A stretch of 64,000 bases of DNA. Source: an uncultured Bacteroides sp. Lineage in GTDB: Bacteria > Bacteroidota > Bacteroidia > Bacteroidales > UBA932. The position numbers were made by a program, and so were the translations under genes. Under the pieces are notes generated by a model. It was given only the letters and a program-made list of their open reading frames with translations. It ran no database searches and had not been told where the DNA came from. Positions 31,981 to 41,712 of the stretch are shown here, in pieces; positions within the stretch are counted from its first letter, which is position 1; each line of letters begins with the position of its first letter. The stretch is taken from positions 1-64,000 of the forward strand of contig UREV01000011.1 of NCBI GenBank assembly GCA_900546925.1, given 5' to 3'.

Positions 31981-32988
31981 ATGATATATTTCGCAAATGC
32001 CCAATATCTTTTGTTGCTGTTCTTAGTGCCGGTATTTCCGGTGCTATACGCCTTGTTGAGGTATCGCAGACGCAAGAGTATCAGGAAGTTCGGTGATGAG
32101 AAACTGGTTAAGGAACTCATGCCTTCATATTCAGGCTCCAAGGGATGGGTACGTGTTGTCCTGTTCTCATTGGCCTTTATGTTCTTCTCCATCGGTATGG
32201 CCCGTCCTCAGATGGGTGCCAAACTGAAGGAGCATCAGATGAAGGGCGCTGAAGTCATGATAGCGCTCGACGTCTCCAACTCCATGCTTGCCAGGGATTA
32301 CTCTCCGGACAGACTGGACCGTGCGAAACTGGCCATATCCCGTCTTGTGGATAAGCTTAACGGAGACAGAATCGGTCTTGTATTATTCGCTGGAACATCC
32401 TTTGTCCAGCTTCCGATAACCACTGACTACGTTTCAGCGAAAATGTTCTTGAACAACATTTCCACAGAATCGGTACCTGTTCAGGGTACTGCTATGGGCG
32501 ACGCGATAAACACTTGTATCCGCAGTTTCAGCGCGCAGAGTGAGAAGAGCCGTGCCATAATAGTGATTACCGATGGTGAAAACCATGAAGACGACCCTGT
32601 ATCTGCGGCCAAGCAGGCAGCTGAAATGGGAATCTCCGTGTATACGATAGGTGTGGGGTCTGAACAAGGCCAGCCGATTCCGATGAAAGGCGGACTGCTG
32701 AAGGACTCGGAAGGCAACATCGTCGTCACGAAATTGGATGAATCGACTCTCCGCGACGTGGCACGTGCCGGAAACGGTGCCTATGTCCATGCCGGGAATG
32801 ACGAATTCGGACTGAATCCGATCATTGACAATGTCCGTAAACTCGATGAAGAACAGTTCAGTTCAGTAGTTTTCGAAGAATATGACGAGCAATATATGTA
32901 TTTCTTCGCCATCGCACTGGCCCTTTTTGTGATACAGATGATGGTCGGCGAAAGAAAAGTGCTTCGTCATCTATTTGATAAAAAGTAA
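31981..32988 (+). CDS. batB: BatB, VWA-domain membrane protein
   Basis: A 335-residue paralogue of the preceding BatA with the same plan: two N-terminal membrane segments, a VWA domain with MIDAS DVSNS from Asp97 and VITDGENHED, and one C-terminal membrane helix (~307-322). The two VWA proteins probably form a membrane complex with MoxR and DUF58. Only 3 bases separate it from batC. Confidence 0.93.
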   Translation: MIYFANAQYLLLLFLVPVFPVLYALLRYRRRKSIRKFGDEKLVKELMPSYSGSKGWVRVVLFSLAFMFFSIGMARPQMGAKLKEHQMKGAEVMIALDVSNSMLARDYSPDRLDRAKLAISRLVDKLNGDRIGLVLFAGTSFVQLPITTDYVSAKMFLNNISTESVPVQGTAMGDAINTCIRSFSAQSEKSRAIIVITDGENHEDDPVSAAKQAAEMGISVYTIGVGSEQGQPIPMKGGLLKDSEGNIVVTKLDESTLRDVARAGNGAYVHAGNDEFGLNPIIDNVRKLDEEQFSSVVFEEYDEQYMYFFAIALALFVIQMMVGERKVLRHLFDKK

Positions 32989-32991
32989 GTT

Positions 32992-33768
32992 ATGAAGGGA
33001 ATGAAATATATATTGACATCTGTTTTGGCTATACTCTGTGCAGCTCAAATGTTTGCTCAGGTGGATAGACATGATGTCAGGGCGGGTAACCGCAAATTCA
33101 AGAAAGAGGACTGGCGTGAGGCCGACATATCATACCGCAAGGCACTTGTGAAAGACTCCACATCTGTCGCTGCGAACTATAATCTCGCCAATACCGCCTA
33201 CCGGCAGAAAAACTACGACGAGGCCGGAAAGTTGCTGGACCGCATAAAAGATTCCGCGCCAGCGTCGAGCCATGTCTCTGACTATTGGTTCAATGCCGGT
33301 GATGTCGCTCTCGCCAAGAAGGATTATCAGGCTGCTGTCAATGCTTTCAAGTCAGCCCTTTTGGCAAATCCTTCAGACCTGGAAGCTAAAGAGAACTATA
33401 TCTACGCGAAGAAGAAACTGGAAGATCAGCAGAAAAATGGTGGCGGTGGCGGGCAGAATGACCAGAACCAAAACCAGGATCAGAACCAGAACAATCAGGA
33501 CAACAAAGATCAGCAGAATGATCAGCAAAATGATCAGAATCAGCAAGATAAGCAGGATAATAAAGACCAGGACAAAGGTCAGGATCAGAATAATAACCAG
33601 GGACAGAACCAGAACGGCCAGTCCGGTCAGCAACCTGTTAAGATTTCTCCGCAGCAGGCACAGCAGATGCTGAAAGCCATCCAGGCTAAGGAGAAAGAAA
33701 CTCAGGATAAAGTGAACAGAGAAAAGGCTGAGGCCTTGAAATCTCGTCAGAAAGAGAAGAACTGGTAG
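32992..33768 (+). CDS. batC: BatC, secreted TPR protein with N/Q/D-rich tail
   Basis: A 258-residue protein. A signal peptide ends about residue 23 (AAQMFAQ). TPR units follow (AGNRKFKKEDWREADISYRKAL; AANYNLANTAYRQKNYDEA; YWFNAGDVALAKKDYQAA). Residues ~151-217 are an almost pure Gln/Asn/Asp/Lys low-complexity stretch, then a short charged helix rich in Lys/Glu. Such tails are common in BatC. Predicted periplasmic scaffold of the Bat complex. Confidence 0.9.
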   Translation: MKGMKYILTSVLAILCAAQMFAQVDRHDVRAGNRKFKKEDWREADISYRKALVKDSTSVAANYNLANTAYRQKNYDEAGKLLDRIKDSAPASSHVSDYWFNAGDVALAKKDYQAAVNAFKSALLANPSDLEAKENYIYAKKKLEDQQKNGGGGGQNDQNQNQDQNQNNQDNKDQQNDQQNDQNQQDKQDNKDQDKGQDQNNNQGQNQNGQSGQQPVKISPQQAQQMLKAIQAKEKETQDKVNREKAEALKSRQKEKNW

Positions 33769-33780
33769 GAGGATGAATAC

Positions 33781-36426
33781 ATGAGAACAACGGCATTGAA
33801 AAAAACAGCATTGACCATAATCACTTGGGCTATAGGTATTTTCGCGGCAGCGCAGTCGGTCATTAAGGTGGACGCGCCGGGGATAGTCGCGGCTGATGAG
33901 CAGTTTAACGTCACCTTCATAATCGAGGGCGAAGGTCGTCCATCGGGGTTCAGCTGGACTCCAGGGGACGGGTTCTCTTTGGTTTGGGGGCCGCAGAAAG
34001 GAGAGTCGACGAGCGTCAGCATCATTAACGGTAAGCGCACGAAATCGTCGCAGTTTACATACACCTATATTTTGATGCCGAAGTCGACCGGAAAGTTTGA
34101 ACTCCCGAGGGCTACAGCCAAGGTCGGCGGAAATGAAATTTCATCTGCGGAAACATCGATAGAAGTCTTGGCCTCTGGCAGTTCCTCTTCTTCGAATTCC
34201 GGACATAGTTCGTCAGGAGGGCGTTCTTCATCGTCCGCCGCCAGTGGTAATATCTCGTCATCTGACCTGTTCCTGAAATTTTCGTTGAACAAGACCAGTG
34301 CTGTCATCGGTGAGCCTATTACGGCTGAATTGAAACTGTATCAGAAAGTGGATATTGCTGGGTTTGAAGGCGCCAAGTTCCCTTCGTTCAACGGTTTCTG
34401 GAGCCAGGAAACCGCTTCGCCCAACAATATCGAGTTCCATCGCGAAGATGTCGGCGGACAGTTGTACAACGCGGCATTGCTCCGCAGATATGTGCTTATC
34501 CCTCAGCAGGCCGGCAACTTGGTAATAGACCCTGCCGAACTTGTATGTCTGGTGAACGTCAGAACTGCATCCAGAACAGGCAACAGTATATTCGACAGCT
34601 TTTTCGATGACGGTTATACCACTGTCAGAAAACGTATTTCCACACCTGCCGCCCATGTTCATGTCAAGGCTCTCCCTGCCGGTGCTCCTGCAGATTTCTG
34701 TGGCGGCGTCGGAAACTTCCGCGTTTCGGCCAAGCTTGCGAACGATAATTTGAAGACTCACGAGGCGACTTCGCTTATCGTTACGGTTACCGGAAAGGGA
34801 AATGTATCCCTGCTTGAGGCACCGAAGATAAACTTCCCTCCGGATATGGATGTCTATGATACTAAGACCACTGAGAATACTGACAAAAGTACGGGAGGCA
34901 CTTCAGGAAGCAAGGTCTTCGAGTATCCGTTCATCCCGAGAAGCAGCGGTCATTTCGCCATAGGACCTGTAAAGGTCTCATATTTCGATGTTTCTTCAGG
35001 CAAGTATGAAACGATAGACGCCGGCACGTTGGAATTCGATGTGGAAAAAGGCGCCGCCACTTCAGCTTCGTCCTCTTCATCCCAGTTGGTCATGCCGGAC
35101 AGAAAGGGTGTGAAGAATTTGGGAGAAGATATCCGTTTCATTTCTTCTGCCATTCCGTCCTATTCGTTCAAGACGGGGTTCTTCGTCGGAACTTGGTATT
35201 ACTGGCTGATAGTTACGTTGTTGCTTGTCGCAGCAGCCGTGGTTTGGTATCTGCTGCGCGGAATTGAATCCAGAAAAGCCGACGTGGCCGGTTCCAGAAA
35301 CAGACGTGCTACCAAGATGGCACTTGCCCGTCTCAAGTCTGCCGGCGATTTCCTGAAAAAGAATCTCTACTCGGCATTCTATGAGGAATTGCACAAGGCC
35401 CTTCTCGGTTTCGTGTCCGACAAGATGAATATAAGCGTGGAGGACCTGAGTAAGGAGAATATATCGGAAACGCTTGCTGAAAACGGTGTGACTGAGGAAC
35501 TTGCGAAGAGACTTGTGGATCTCATCGATGCCTGCGAATACGCAAGATATTCCCCTGACGGCGGTCACGAGGCTATGAATACCCACTATAATGAAGCTGT
35601 GGACGTGATTTCCGCAATCGATTCTATGATGAAAGGAAAAAAGAAAAATACCGCATCCAAGACTGCCGTCACGATAGTCGCGCTGATGCTGACCCTTCCG
35701 GGAGTGGTTCGGGCCAATGCCGATGTATATCTCGATTCTCTGTGGCAGAAAGGCACTGCCGCCTACACTGAGGGAAATTGGCGTGAAAGCCTGGATTCCT
35801 GGAAAGCTGTGGAAAATACCGGAGTAGTCTCACCGGAACTGTATTATAATATAGGTAACTCATATTTCAAATCCGGAGACTATGCACACGCGATTCTATA
35901 TTATGAAAGAACACTTAAATCCAGACCTTCGTTTTCGGATGCAAGATATAACCTGGAATTTGCCAACAGCTTGATACAGGATAAGATAGATGTAGTTCCG
36001 GAGTTTATTCTGAAGAACTGGGCGAGAAAAATAAGTTACCTGCTCTCTTCCAATGTCTGGGCAGTCCTGTCACTTGTCCTGCTCGCGGCAGCATTGGCCA
36101 TGCTCCTGATTTTCCTTTTGGGGAACAGGCGAGGACTCAGGCGGGCCGGTTTCTATTCTGCGATAGTGCTCTTTCTGATGGGCGCGGGAACTTTCGGATT
36201 TTCGGCATGGCAGCGAAGTGATTATATGAAAGCGGATTACGCTATAATTATAAGTCCTGTTTCATCTGCAAAGAGTTCACCGTCAGCAGAATCTTCGAAA
36301 GATTTGTTCGTGCTGCATGAGGGGACTAAAGTGAAGATCCTCGATTCTGTTGGTGTGTGGAAGAATATTTCTCTCTCTGATGGTCGACAAGGGTGGATCC
36401 AGGAAAGTGATATGGAAATAATCTGA
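33781..36426 (+). CDS. batD: BatD-BatE fusion protein
   Basis: An 881-residue protein combining two genes that are separate in B. fragilis. Residues 1-~613 are BatD: signal peptide, periplasmic Ig-like domains with a serine-rich linker (~137-165), a transmembrane helix (~474-494) and a cytoplasmic tail. Residues ~617-881 are BatE: a segment that looks like a signal peptide (from Met617, hydrophobic TAVTIVALMLTLPGVV), TPR units, two membrane helices and a C-terminal SH3-like domain (KVKILDSVGVWKNISLSDGRQGWI). The join is in frame with no stop. The former BatE signal would act as an internal membrane helix returning the chain to the periplasm, so the topology stays consistent. Confidence 0.88.
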   Translation: MRTTALKKTALTIITWAIGIFAAAQSVIKVDAPGIVAADEQFNVTFIIEGEGRPSGFSWTPGDGFSLVWGPQKGESTSVSIINGKRTKSSQFTYTYILMPKSTGKFELPRATAKVGGNEISSAETSIEVLASGSSSSSNSGHSSSGGRSSSSAASGNISSSDLFLKFSLNKTSAVIGEPITAELKLYQKVDIAGFEGAKFPSFNGFWSQETASPNNIEFHREDVGGQLYNAALLRRYVLIPQQAGNLVIDPAELVCLVNVRTASRTGNSIFDSFFDDGYTTVRKRISTPAAHVHVKALPAGAPADFCGGVGNFRVSAKLANDNLKTHEATSLIVTVTGKGNVSLLEAPKINFPPDMDVYDTKTTENTDKSTGGTSGSKVFEYPFIPRSSGHFAIGPVKVSYFDVSSGKYETIDAGTLEFDVEKGAATSASSSSSQLVMPDRKGVKNLGEDIRFISSAIPSYSFKTGFFVGTWYYWLIVTLLLVAAAVVWYLLRGIESRKADVAGSRNRRATKMALARLKSAGDFLKKNLYSAFYEELHKALLGFVSDKMNISVEDLSKENISETLAENGVTEELAKRLVDLIDACEYARYSPDGGHEAMNTHYNEAVDVISAIDSMMKGKKKNTASKTAVTIVALMLTLPGVVRANADVYLDSLWQKGTAAYTEGNWRESLDSWKAVENTGVVSPELYYNIGNSYFKSGDYAHAILYYERTLKSRPSFSDARYNLEFANSLIQDKIDVVPEFILKNWARKISYLLSSNVWAVLSLVLLAAALAMLLIFLLGNRRGLRRAGFYSAIVLFLMGAGTFGFSAWQRSDYMKADYAIIISPVSSAKSSPSAESSKDLFVLHEGTKVKILDSVGVWKNISLSDGRQGWIQESDMEII

Positions 36427-38348
36427 TGATGAAGAATAAAATACTTTACATTCTGTCCGTGGCTGTGATATTTTTCGCAGCGCGGACGTTTGCGTTTGCT
36501 GACTCCCGTAGAGACAGTACTTTACGTTTTGCGTTTTTGACTGATACTCACCTTGCTGCGAATTCCGGGGCTATCGATGACCTGAAGGCTTGTCTCAGAG
36601 ATATAAACCATCAGGATTCGCTGGACTTTGTGCTTTTCGGAGGTGATATCACCGATTTCGGAACCGATGAAGAAATAGCATTGGCCAAAAGCATGATGGA
36701 TACTCTGAGATTCCCGTATTATGTGGTTCAGGGTAATCATGACGCGAACTGGTCAGAGAGCGGTTGCAACACCTTTCTGAAGGTCTTCGGTTACGAGCAT
36801 TTCGACTTCAAGAAGAAAGGTTGGAGATTCATAGGCTGCAACAGCGGTCCTGATATGCGTATGGCACCGGGACTGGCTCCGCGTGAGACTATGGAATGGC
36901 TGAAGTCGCTGAACAAGGAAGGGAAGTGCATATTCATAAACCATTATCCGATGGACTCTTCCGTGCTCAACTATTTCGATGTCACCAAGCAGCTCAAGCG
37001 ACTCGATGTGCGTTTCGAGATAGGCGGACATTGGCATCAGAATATCGCCATGAACTATATGGGGATTCCTGCGGTCCTGTGCCGTTCTACCCTGTCTGCG
37101 GGCAGAGTGCCGGGATATAATATCGTGAGACTTTCTCCGGAGAAAATATCTTTCTCGGAGCGTAAGATTTTCGGTTCCACAGTGGTGGAAATGTCTCCGT
37201 GGTACGAGTACGAATTCCATGGCCCTGTGGTAGATACCGTGCATTATGACGCTTATGGACTTCCTGACGATTATCCATGGATGAGATATGATGTGAATGA
37301 GCGTTATCCTCAGGTCCGTGAAGTCTGGAAACAGGTGTTCGGAGCGAATCTTGCGGCCGGTTTCGCCGTGAAAGGGGACAGGGCATATTTTCCATTGGCC
37401 TCTGGTACAGTGAATTGCATATCGCTCAAAGACGGCCACACCATCTGGTCCAAGTCATTCGGAAGTAAGATTTATTCTACACCTGCGATTTCAGGAAACA
37501 CCCTCGTCTTCGGCTGCACCGACGGAAAAGTCTATGCGCTGAAAGCCTCTGACGGGTCCGTCAAATGGGAGTATGCTACCGCAAAATCCGTCCTCGCGTC
37601 TCCGCTCATCATGAATGGAATCGTCTATGTAGGGGGTTCTGACAATGCCTTCAGAGCGCTTGACCTGAAGACCGGAAAAGCGGTCTGGACTTATACCGGA
37701 GTAGAGGGACATGCCATTTCTTCTCCTTATGGCGACCAGGAGAGGGTGGTGTTCGGAACCTGGGGAAGGAAACTATATTCACTGGACCCTAAGACTGGTC
37801 GTGAGCAGTGGGTCTGGACAGTAGGGAAACCGTCCAGGATGCATTCTCCTGCGCATTGTGTCCCTGTATATGCTGCCGGCCGCATATTCGTAGCTGTCCC
37901 TGACAGAAACGTTTACGCCATCGATGCCAAGACAGGAAAAGAACTTTTCCATGTGGCGGGCGGACGTGATGCAATAGGTCTCGGAAGTGACGGCAATACT
38001 GTTTATTCCAAGGTCATGTTCAGCAGAATGTATGCTTTCCCTGCTGACGTAGCTGCTCCTGCTGACGGAGGGGAACTCGATCCTTCACTCGAGTTTTGGA
38101 ATGTGAGGGATAGCCTCGGATACGATATCGCCCCATCGGCATTGACAGAAACCGAAGGCATCTTGTATGTTCCGACAGACAAGGGAAATCTTGTCGGGAT
38201 GGACGCGAAGACTGGTTCTTTCCTTTGGGCGCACAAGATTTCCGTCGCTCTGGTGAATCCTGTCCGCGTGCTGAAATTGCATGGACGCCGTTGCGTGCTG
38301 GCCTCTACGATGGACGGCACTGTCGTGCTTTTGGAAATTGCGGAATAA
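36426..38348 (+). CDS. Secreted calcineurin-like phosphoesterase with PQQ-type propeller
   Basis: A 640-residue protein with an N-terminal signal peptide (~1-26). Residues ~33-290 form a metallophosphoesterase domain with the full metal-ligand set: DTH (40-42), GGDITD, GNHD, NHYP and GHWH. Residues ~310-640 form a PQQ/BamB-like beta-propeller with repeated blades such as GKVYALKASDGSVKWEY and KLYSLDPKTGREQWVW. The substrate is unknown. Its first ATG overlaps the batDE stop by one base, so it appears to belong to the Bat transcription unit; the second ATG, 3 bases on, is an equal start candidate. Confidence 0.88.
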   Translation: MMKNKILYILSVAVIFFAARTFAFADSRRDSTLRFAFLTDTHLAANSGAIDDLKACLRDINHQDSLDFVLFGGDITDFGTDEEIALAKSMMDTLRFPYYVVQGNHDANWSESGCNTFLKVFGYEHFDFKKKGWRFIGCNSGPDMRMAPGLAPRETMEWLKSLNKEGKCIFINHYPMDSSVLNYFDVTKQLKRLDVRFEIGGHWHQNIAMNYMGIPAVLCRSTLSAGRVPGYNIVRLSPEKISFSERKIFGSTVVEMSPWYEYEFHGPVVDTVHYDAYGLPDDYPWMRYDVNERYPQVREVWKQVFGANLAAGFAVKGDRAYFPLASGTVNCISLKDGHTIWSKSFGSKIYSTPAISGNTLVFGCTDGKVYALKASDGSVKWEYATAKSVLASPLIMNGIVYVGGSDNAFRALDLKTGKAVWTYTGVEGHAISSPYGDQERVVFGTWGRKLYSLDPKTGREQWVWTVGKPSRMHSPAHCVPVYAAGRIFVAVPDRNVYAIDAKTGKELFHVAGGRDAIGLGSDGNTVYSKVMFSRMYAFPADVAAPADGGELDPSLEFWNVRDSLGYDIAPSALTETEGILYVPTDKGNLVGMDAKTGSFLWAHKISVALVNPVRVLKLHGRRCVLASTMDGTVVLLEIAE

Positions 38349-38375
38349 TAATTACCGATATTAAAACTGATAACC

Positions 38376-41300
38376 ATGGAATTGAGAAAAATTGTCGCAC
38401 TTGTGACGGGATTAGTTCTCCCGGCTGCAGTGGCTGTTTCTTCTGACAAGAATGTCGGAAGTTTGCCCGATTGGCAGAACCCTGCTGTTTCAGAAGTGAA
38501 CAGGCTTCCTATGAGGGCCACGTTCGTTACCGACCAGCAGAAGACATTGACCCTGAACGGGGTATGGAAGTTTAACCTTTGCGATAGCCCGTCGGTGGCG
38601 GAGGACGCATTTACGGCTGAGAGTTTCGATGACTCTGCGTGGGGGACTATGCCGGTTCCGGGAATGTGGGAGCTGAACGGTTATGTGGACCCTGTTTATC
38701 TGGATGTCGGCTATGCTTGGCGGGGACATTTCGAGAATAATCCTCCGTTCGTTTCTGAAAAGGATAACTACGTGGGGCAGTATAGACGTACTTTCGACCT
38801 GCCTGAGGACTGGAATGGAAAGCAGATCCGTCTTTGTGTGGGTTCCGCCACTTCCAATGTCCGTCTCTGGGTGAACGGAAAGTTCGTCGGATATAGCGAG
38901 GACAGTAAACTGGAGGCTTGCTTCGATATTACCCGTTATGTTCAGAAGGGGCATAACTTTATCGCGATGGAGATTTACCGCTGGTGTGACGGAACATATC
39001 TTGAGGATCAGGATTTCTGGAGATTCTCAGGAATCGCACGCGGAATGTATCTTTTCACGAGAGAAAAAGACCGTATCGAGGATGTGAATGTCCGCGGAGA
39101 AATGGACGGTAAAACGGCATTGACCCTTACCCTTACTCCGGGAATTACCAGCCTCTCTTATGAAATTACAGACCCGGCAGGCAGGAAGGTCTATTCGGCG
39201 ACAGAGGCGTTGGGCCGCAACCTCGGGAAAGATGCGTACGGGAATCGCGTTTTCCGCGCGGAATTCGGCGTGGCTTCTCCTGAACTTTGGACAGCCGAGA
39301 CACCGTCGCTTTATACTTTGAAAGTCAGCGCCTCAGGTCGTAAAGGATTGGAGGAGAGCACATCTCTTCAGTTCGGCTATAGGACTGTGGCTATCAGGAA
39401 TAACCAGCTTCTCGTGAATGGCCAGCCGATTCTCATTAAAGGTGTGGACCGTCATGAGATGAGCACACACGGTGGATATGTCGTCACTGAGGAGGAGATG
39501 CTCAGGGATATCAAGATTATGAAAGAGTTGAATATCAATGCTGTAAGAACGTCTCACTATCCTAATGATCCTCTCTGGTACGCCCTCTGCGACAAATTCG
39601 GCATCTATGTGGTCGATGAGGCGAACGTGGAATCACACGGAATGGGTTACGATGAAGAAACTTTGGCGGCGCGTGAGGACTTCTTCGATATGCATCTCGT
39701 GCGTAACCAGCGTATGGTTTTCCGTGACTATAACCATCCTTCCATCATCATCTGGAGTATGGGAAATGAGGCTGGAGACGGTTCCAATTTTGAGAAAATA
39801 TATGACTGGATCAAGTCTTATGACAGCAGTCGTCCTGTCCAGTACGAGCGGGCTAACCGGAAACGTCATACCGATATCTGGTGCCCTATGTATACTTCCC
39901 CTGAAAGATGCGAGAAGTATCTTAAAGGTTCTCCTACCAAACCGCTTATCCTCTGCGAATACTCCCACGCGATGGGCAACTCCTGTGGAAACTTGAAAGA
40001 ATACTGGGACCTTGTGCGTAAATATCCTGAGTTCCAGGGTGGTTTCATCTGGGATTTCGCGGACCAGGCTCTTTACAGAAAAGTAGGCGATTCAGAGGTG
40101 TTCGCTTTCGGAGGCGACTTTAATGATTACGACCCTTCCGACGGTTCATTTAACTGTAACGGAATCGTGTCAGCCGACAGGCATTTTCATCCTCAGGCAT
40201 ATGAAGTGAGATACCAGTACAGGTCTATCCATACTTCCGCCGACAGTACATTCCGTCTGAAATCATCTGTATCTGAGGATAATACGGAACTGAAACTGAA
40301 AGTATACAACGAGAATTTCTTCCTCCCTCTCTCCGGCTACAGAATGGTCTGGTCAGTCGAGGCCGGTGGCGAGAAAGTGCTTTCCGGCGTTTGCGAGAAC
40401 GTGGACCTTGCCCCTGGTGAGACCGGATATGTAAGCCTTGGCATCACCATGAAAGACGTCCTCCAAGCTGTTGCCGGAGCCACGAATTCGGATTCCGGAT
40501 GCGCGACATTCCACATGGACACCGATATCAGCATCGATGCAAGTTGGCAGCTCAAATCCCGCGACGGCATCCTCCCTGCCGGTTTTGAGGTCGCCTATGA
40601 CCAGATCCGCCTGTACGAGGCCCCGGCTTGCGCCTATACCGCCGGCTCCGCAGCTGTCGCGAAAGGAATTTTACCTGAGATCAATGACGGGGTCAATGTC
40701 GAGTTTTCCGGGAAGTTTACTTATGCCGGTTTGTCCGAAGGTGTACGTGTTGCTGATTGGGCGGCTGTATTCGATAAGGTTACAGGAGCATTGACCAGCT
40801 ACAAGATCGATGGTACTGAGTTTCTTAAAGAGGCATTGATGCCTTCTTTCGGCAGAGCTCCGGTGGAGAATGATCTCGGTGCCAAGCTGCATGTCAAGTC
40901 AGAAGTGTGGCGTTATCCTGTATTTGAACTTCTTTCGTTTAATGTGGAGAAAAAGGCGGACAGATACGTGGTTACGACATTGTATGAGATTCCTGTAGGC
41001 CAGGTCAGCATGACTTATGACATTTTCTCTGACGGCTCGCTTTCGGTTTCTGAAAAGATGATCGATACGGGTGAACTCAGCAAGGCTCCGGATCTCTTCC
41101 GTTACGGAATGAAGTTCGCTATGCCTGGAGATTTCTCCACAATGGATTTCTATGGCCTCGGTCCTTGGGATAACTACTGTGACAGAAATTCGTCCGCGCT
41201 TCTCGGTCATTATACACAGAGGGTTGAGGACCAGTATTGGTATGGCTATGTCAGGACTCAGGAGTCCGGTACCAAGACGGGACTTCGCTGGCTTCGTGTG

Positions 41301-41636
41301 ACTGACGGTTCAGGTATGGGCCTGGAGGTTACATCTGATATCAGATTCAGCGGGTCGGCACTGCCGTTCAGTCAGAAGGATATGGATTCGGCATTGACAG
41401 ATCCTATGCCTCGTCCTAATCCTACGAACGGGCAGTTCGGCAACGGTACACATTCGCTTGAGCTTCTGCCTCTTGCACATAATGATAACCGTACGCTCGG
41501 AACGACTTACGTTAATTTCGATATGAAGGAGGCCGGTGTAGGCGGTATCAATTCATGGGGTGCGCTTCCGATGGAAGATTATCGGGTCCACCCGGCTGAA
41601 TATGATTTTAGATTTGTTCTTAGACCAGTCAGGTAG
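38376..41636 (+). CDS. Glycoside hydrolase family 2 beta-galactosidase, exported
   Basis: A 1086-residue LacZ-type enzyme with an N-terminal export signal (MELRKIVALVTGLVLPAAVAV). Sugar-binding and Ig-like domains precede the TIM barrel. The acid/base is Glu465 in WSMGNEAGD, the nucleophile Glu528 in LILCEYSHAMGN, and a C-terminal beta-sandwich carries FYGLGPWDNYCDR. It would cleave terminal beta-galactosides in the periplasm. It follows the phosphoesterase by 27 bases on the same strand, with no visible promoter between, and ends at a strong terminator. No sugar-uptake (susCD) genes are nearby. Confidence 0.92.
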   Translation: MELRKIVALVTGLVLPAAVAVSSDKNVGSLPDWQNPAVSEVNRLPMRATFVTDQQKTLTLNGVWKFNLCDSPSVAEDAFTAESFDDSAWGTMPVPGMWELNGYVDPVYLDVGYAWRGHFENNPPFVSEKDNYVGQYRRTFDLPEDWNGKQIRLCVGSATSNVRLWVNGKFVGYSEDSKLEACFDITRYVQKGHNFIAMEIYRWCDGTYLEDQDFWRFSGIARGMYLFTREKDRIEDVNVRGEMDGKTALTLTLTPGITSLSYEITDPAGRKVYSATEALGRNLGKDAYGNRVFRAEFGVASPELWTAETPSLYTLKVSASGRKGLEESTSLQFGYRTVAIRNNQLLVNGQPILIKGVDRHEMSTHGGYVVTEEEMLRDIKIMKELNINAVRTSHYPNDPLWYALCDKFGIYVVDEANVESHGMGYDEETLAAREDFFDMHLVRNQRMVFRDYNHPSIIIWSMGNEAGDGSNFEKIYDWIKSYDSSRPVQYERANRKRHTDIWCPMYTSPERCEKYLKGSPTKPLILCEYSHAMGNSCGNLKEYWDLVRKYPEFQGGFIWDFADQALYRKVGDSEVFAFGGDFNDYDPSDGSFNCNGIVSADRHFHPQAYEVRYQYRSIHTSADSTFRLKSSVSEDNTELKLKVYNENFFLPLSGYRMVWSVEAGGEKVLSGVCENVDLAPGETGYVSLGITMKDVLQAVAGATNSDSGCATFHMDTDISIDASWQLKSRDGILPAGFEVAYDQIRLYEAPACAYTAGSAAVAKGILPEINDGVNVEFSGKFTYAGLSEGVRVADWAAVFDKVTGALTSYKIDGTEFLKEALMPSFGRAPVENDLGAKLHVKSEVWRYPVFELLSFNVEKKADRYVVTTLYEIPVGQVSMTYDIFSDGSLSVSEKMIDTGELSKAPDLFRYGMKFAMPGDFSTMDFYGLGPWDNYCDRNSSALLGHYTQRVEDQYWYGYVRTQESGTKTGLRWLRVTDGSGMGLEVTSDIRFSGSALPFSQKDMDSALTDPMPRPNPTNGQFGNGTHSLELLPLAHNDNRTLGTTYVNFDMKEAGVGGINSWGALPMEDYRVHPAEYDFRFVLRPVR

Positions 41637-41662
41637 CAGCGAAAGTTGCTGAGTGACAAAGA

Positions 41663-41692
41663 AAAAGCCCTCGGAAATCTCCGAGGGCTTTT
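41663..41692. terminator. Bidirectional terminator between beta-galactosidase and glyA
   Basis: A 12-bp perfect stem, AAAAGCCCTCGG (41663-41674) with CCGAGGGCTTTT (41681-41692), and a 6-nt loop. A-rich and T-rich flanks allow use from both strands, serving the two convergent genes. Confidence 0.93.
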
Positions 41693-41712
41693 CTCAATAT
41701 TTGGAACTAAGA

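Noticed and set aside
33421..33640. Frameshift or non-coding repeat in batC
   Set aside because: The CAG/AAC/GAT-rich stretch stays in one frame and gives the N/Q/D-rich tail typical of BatC.
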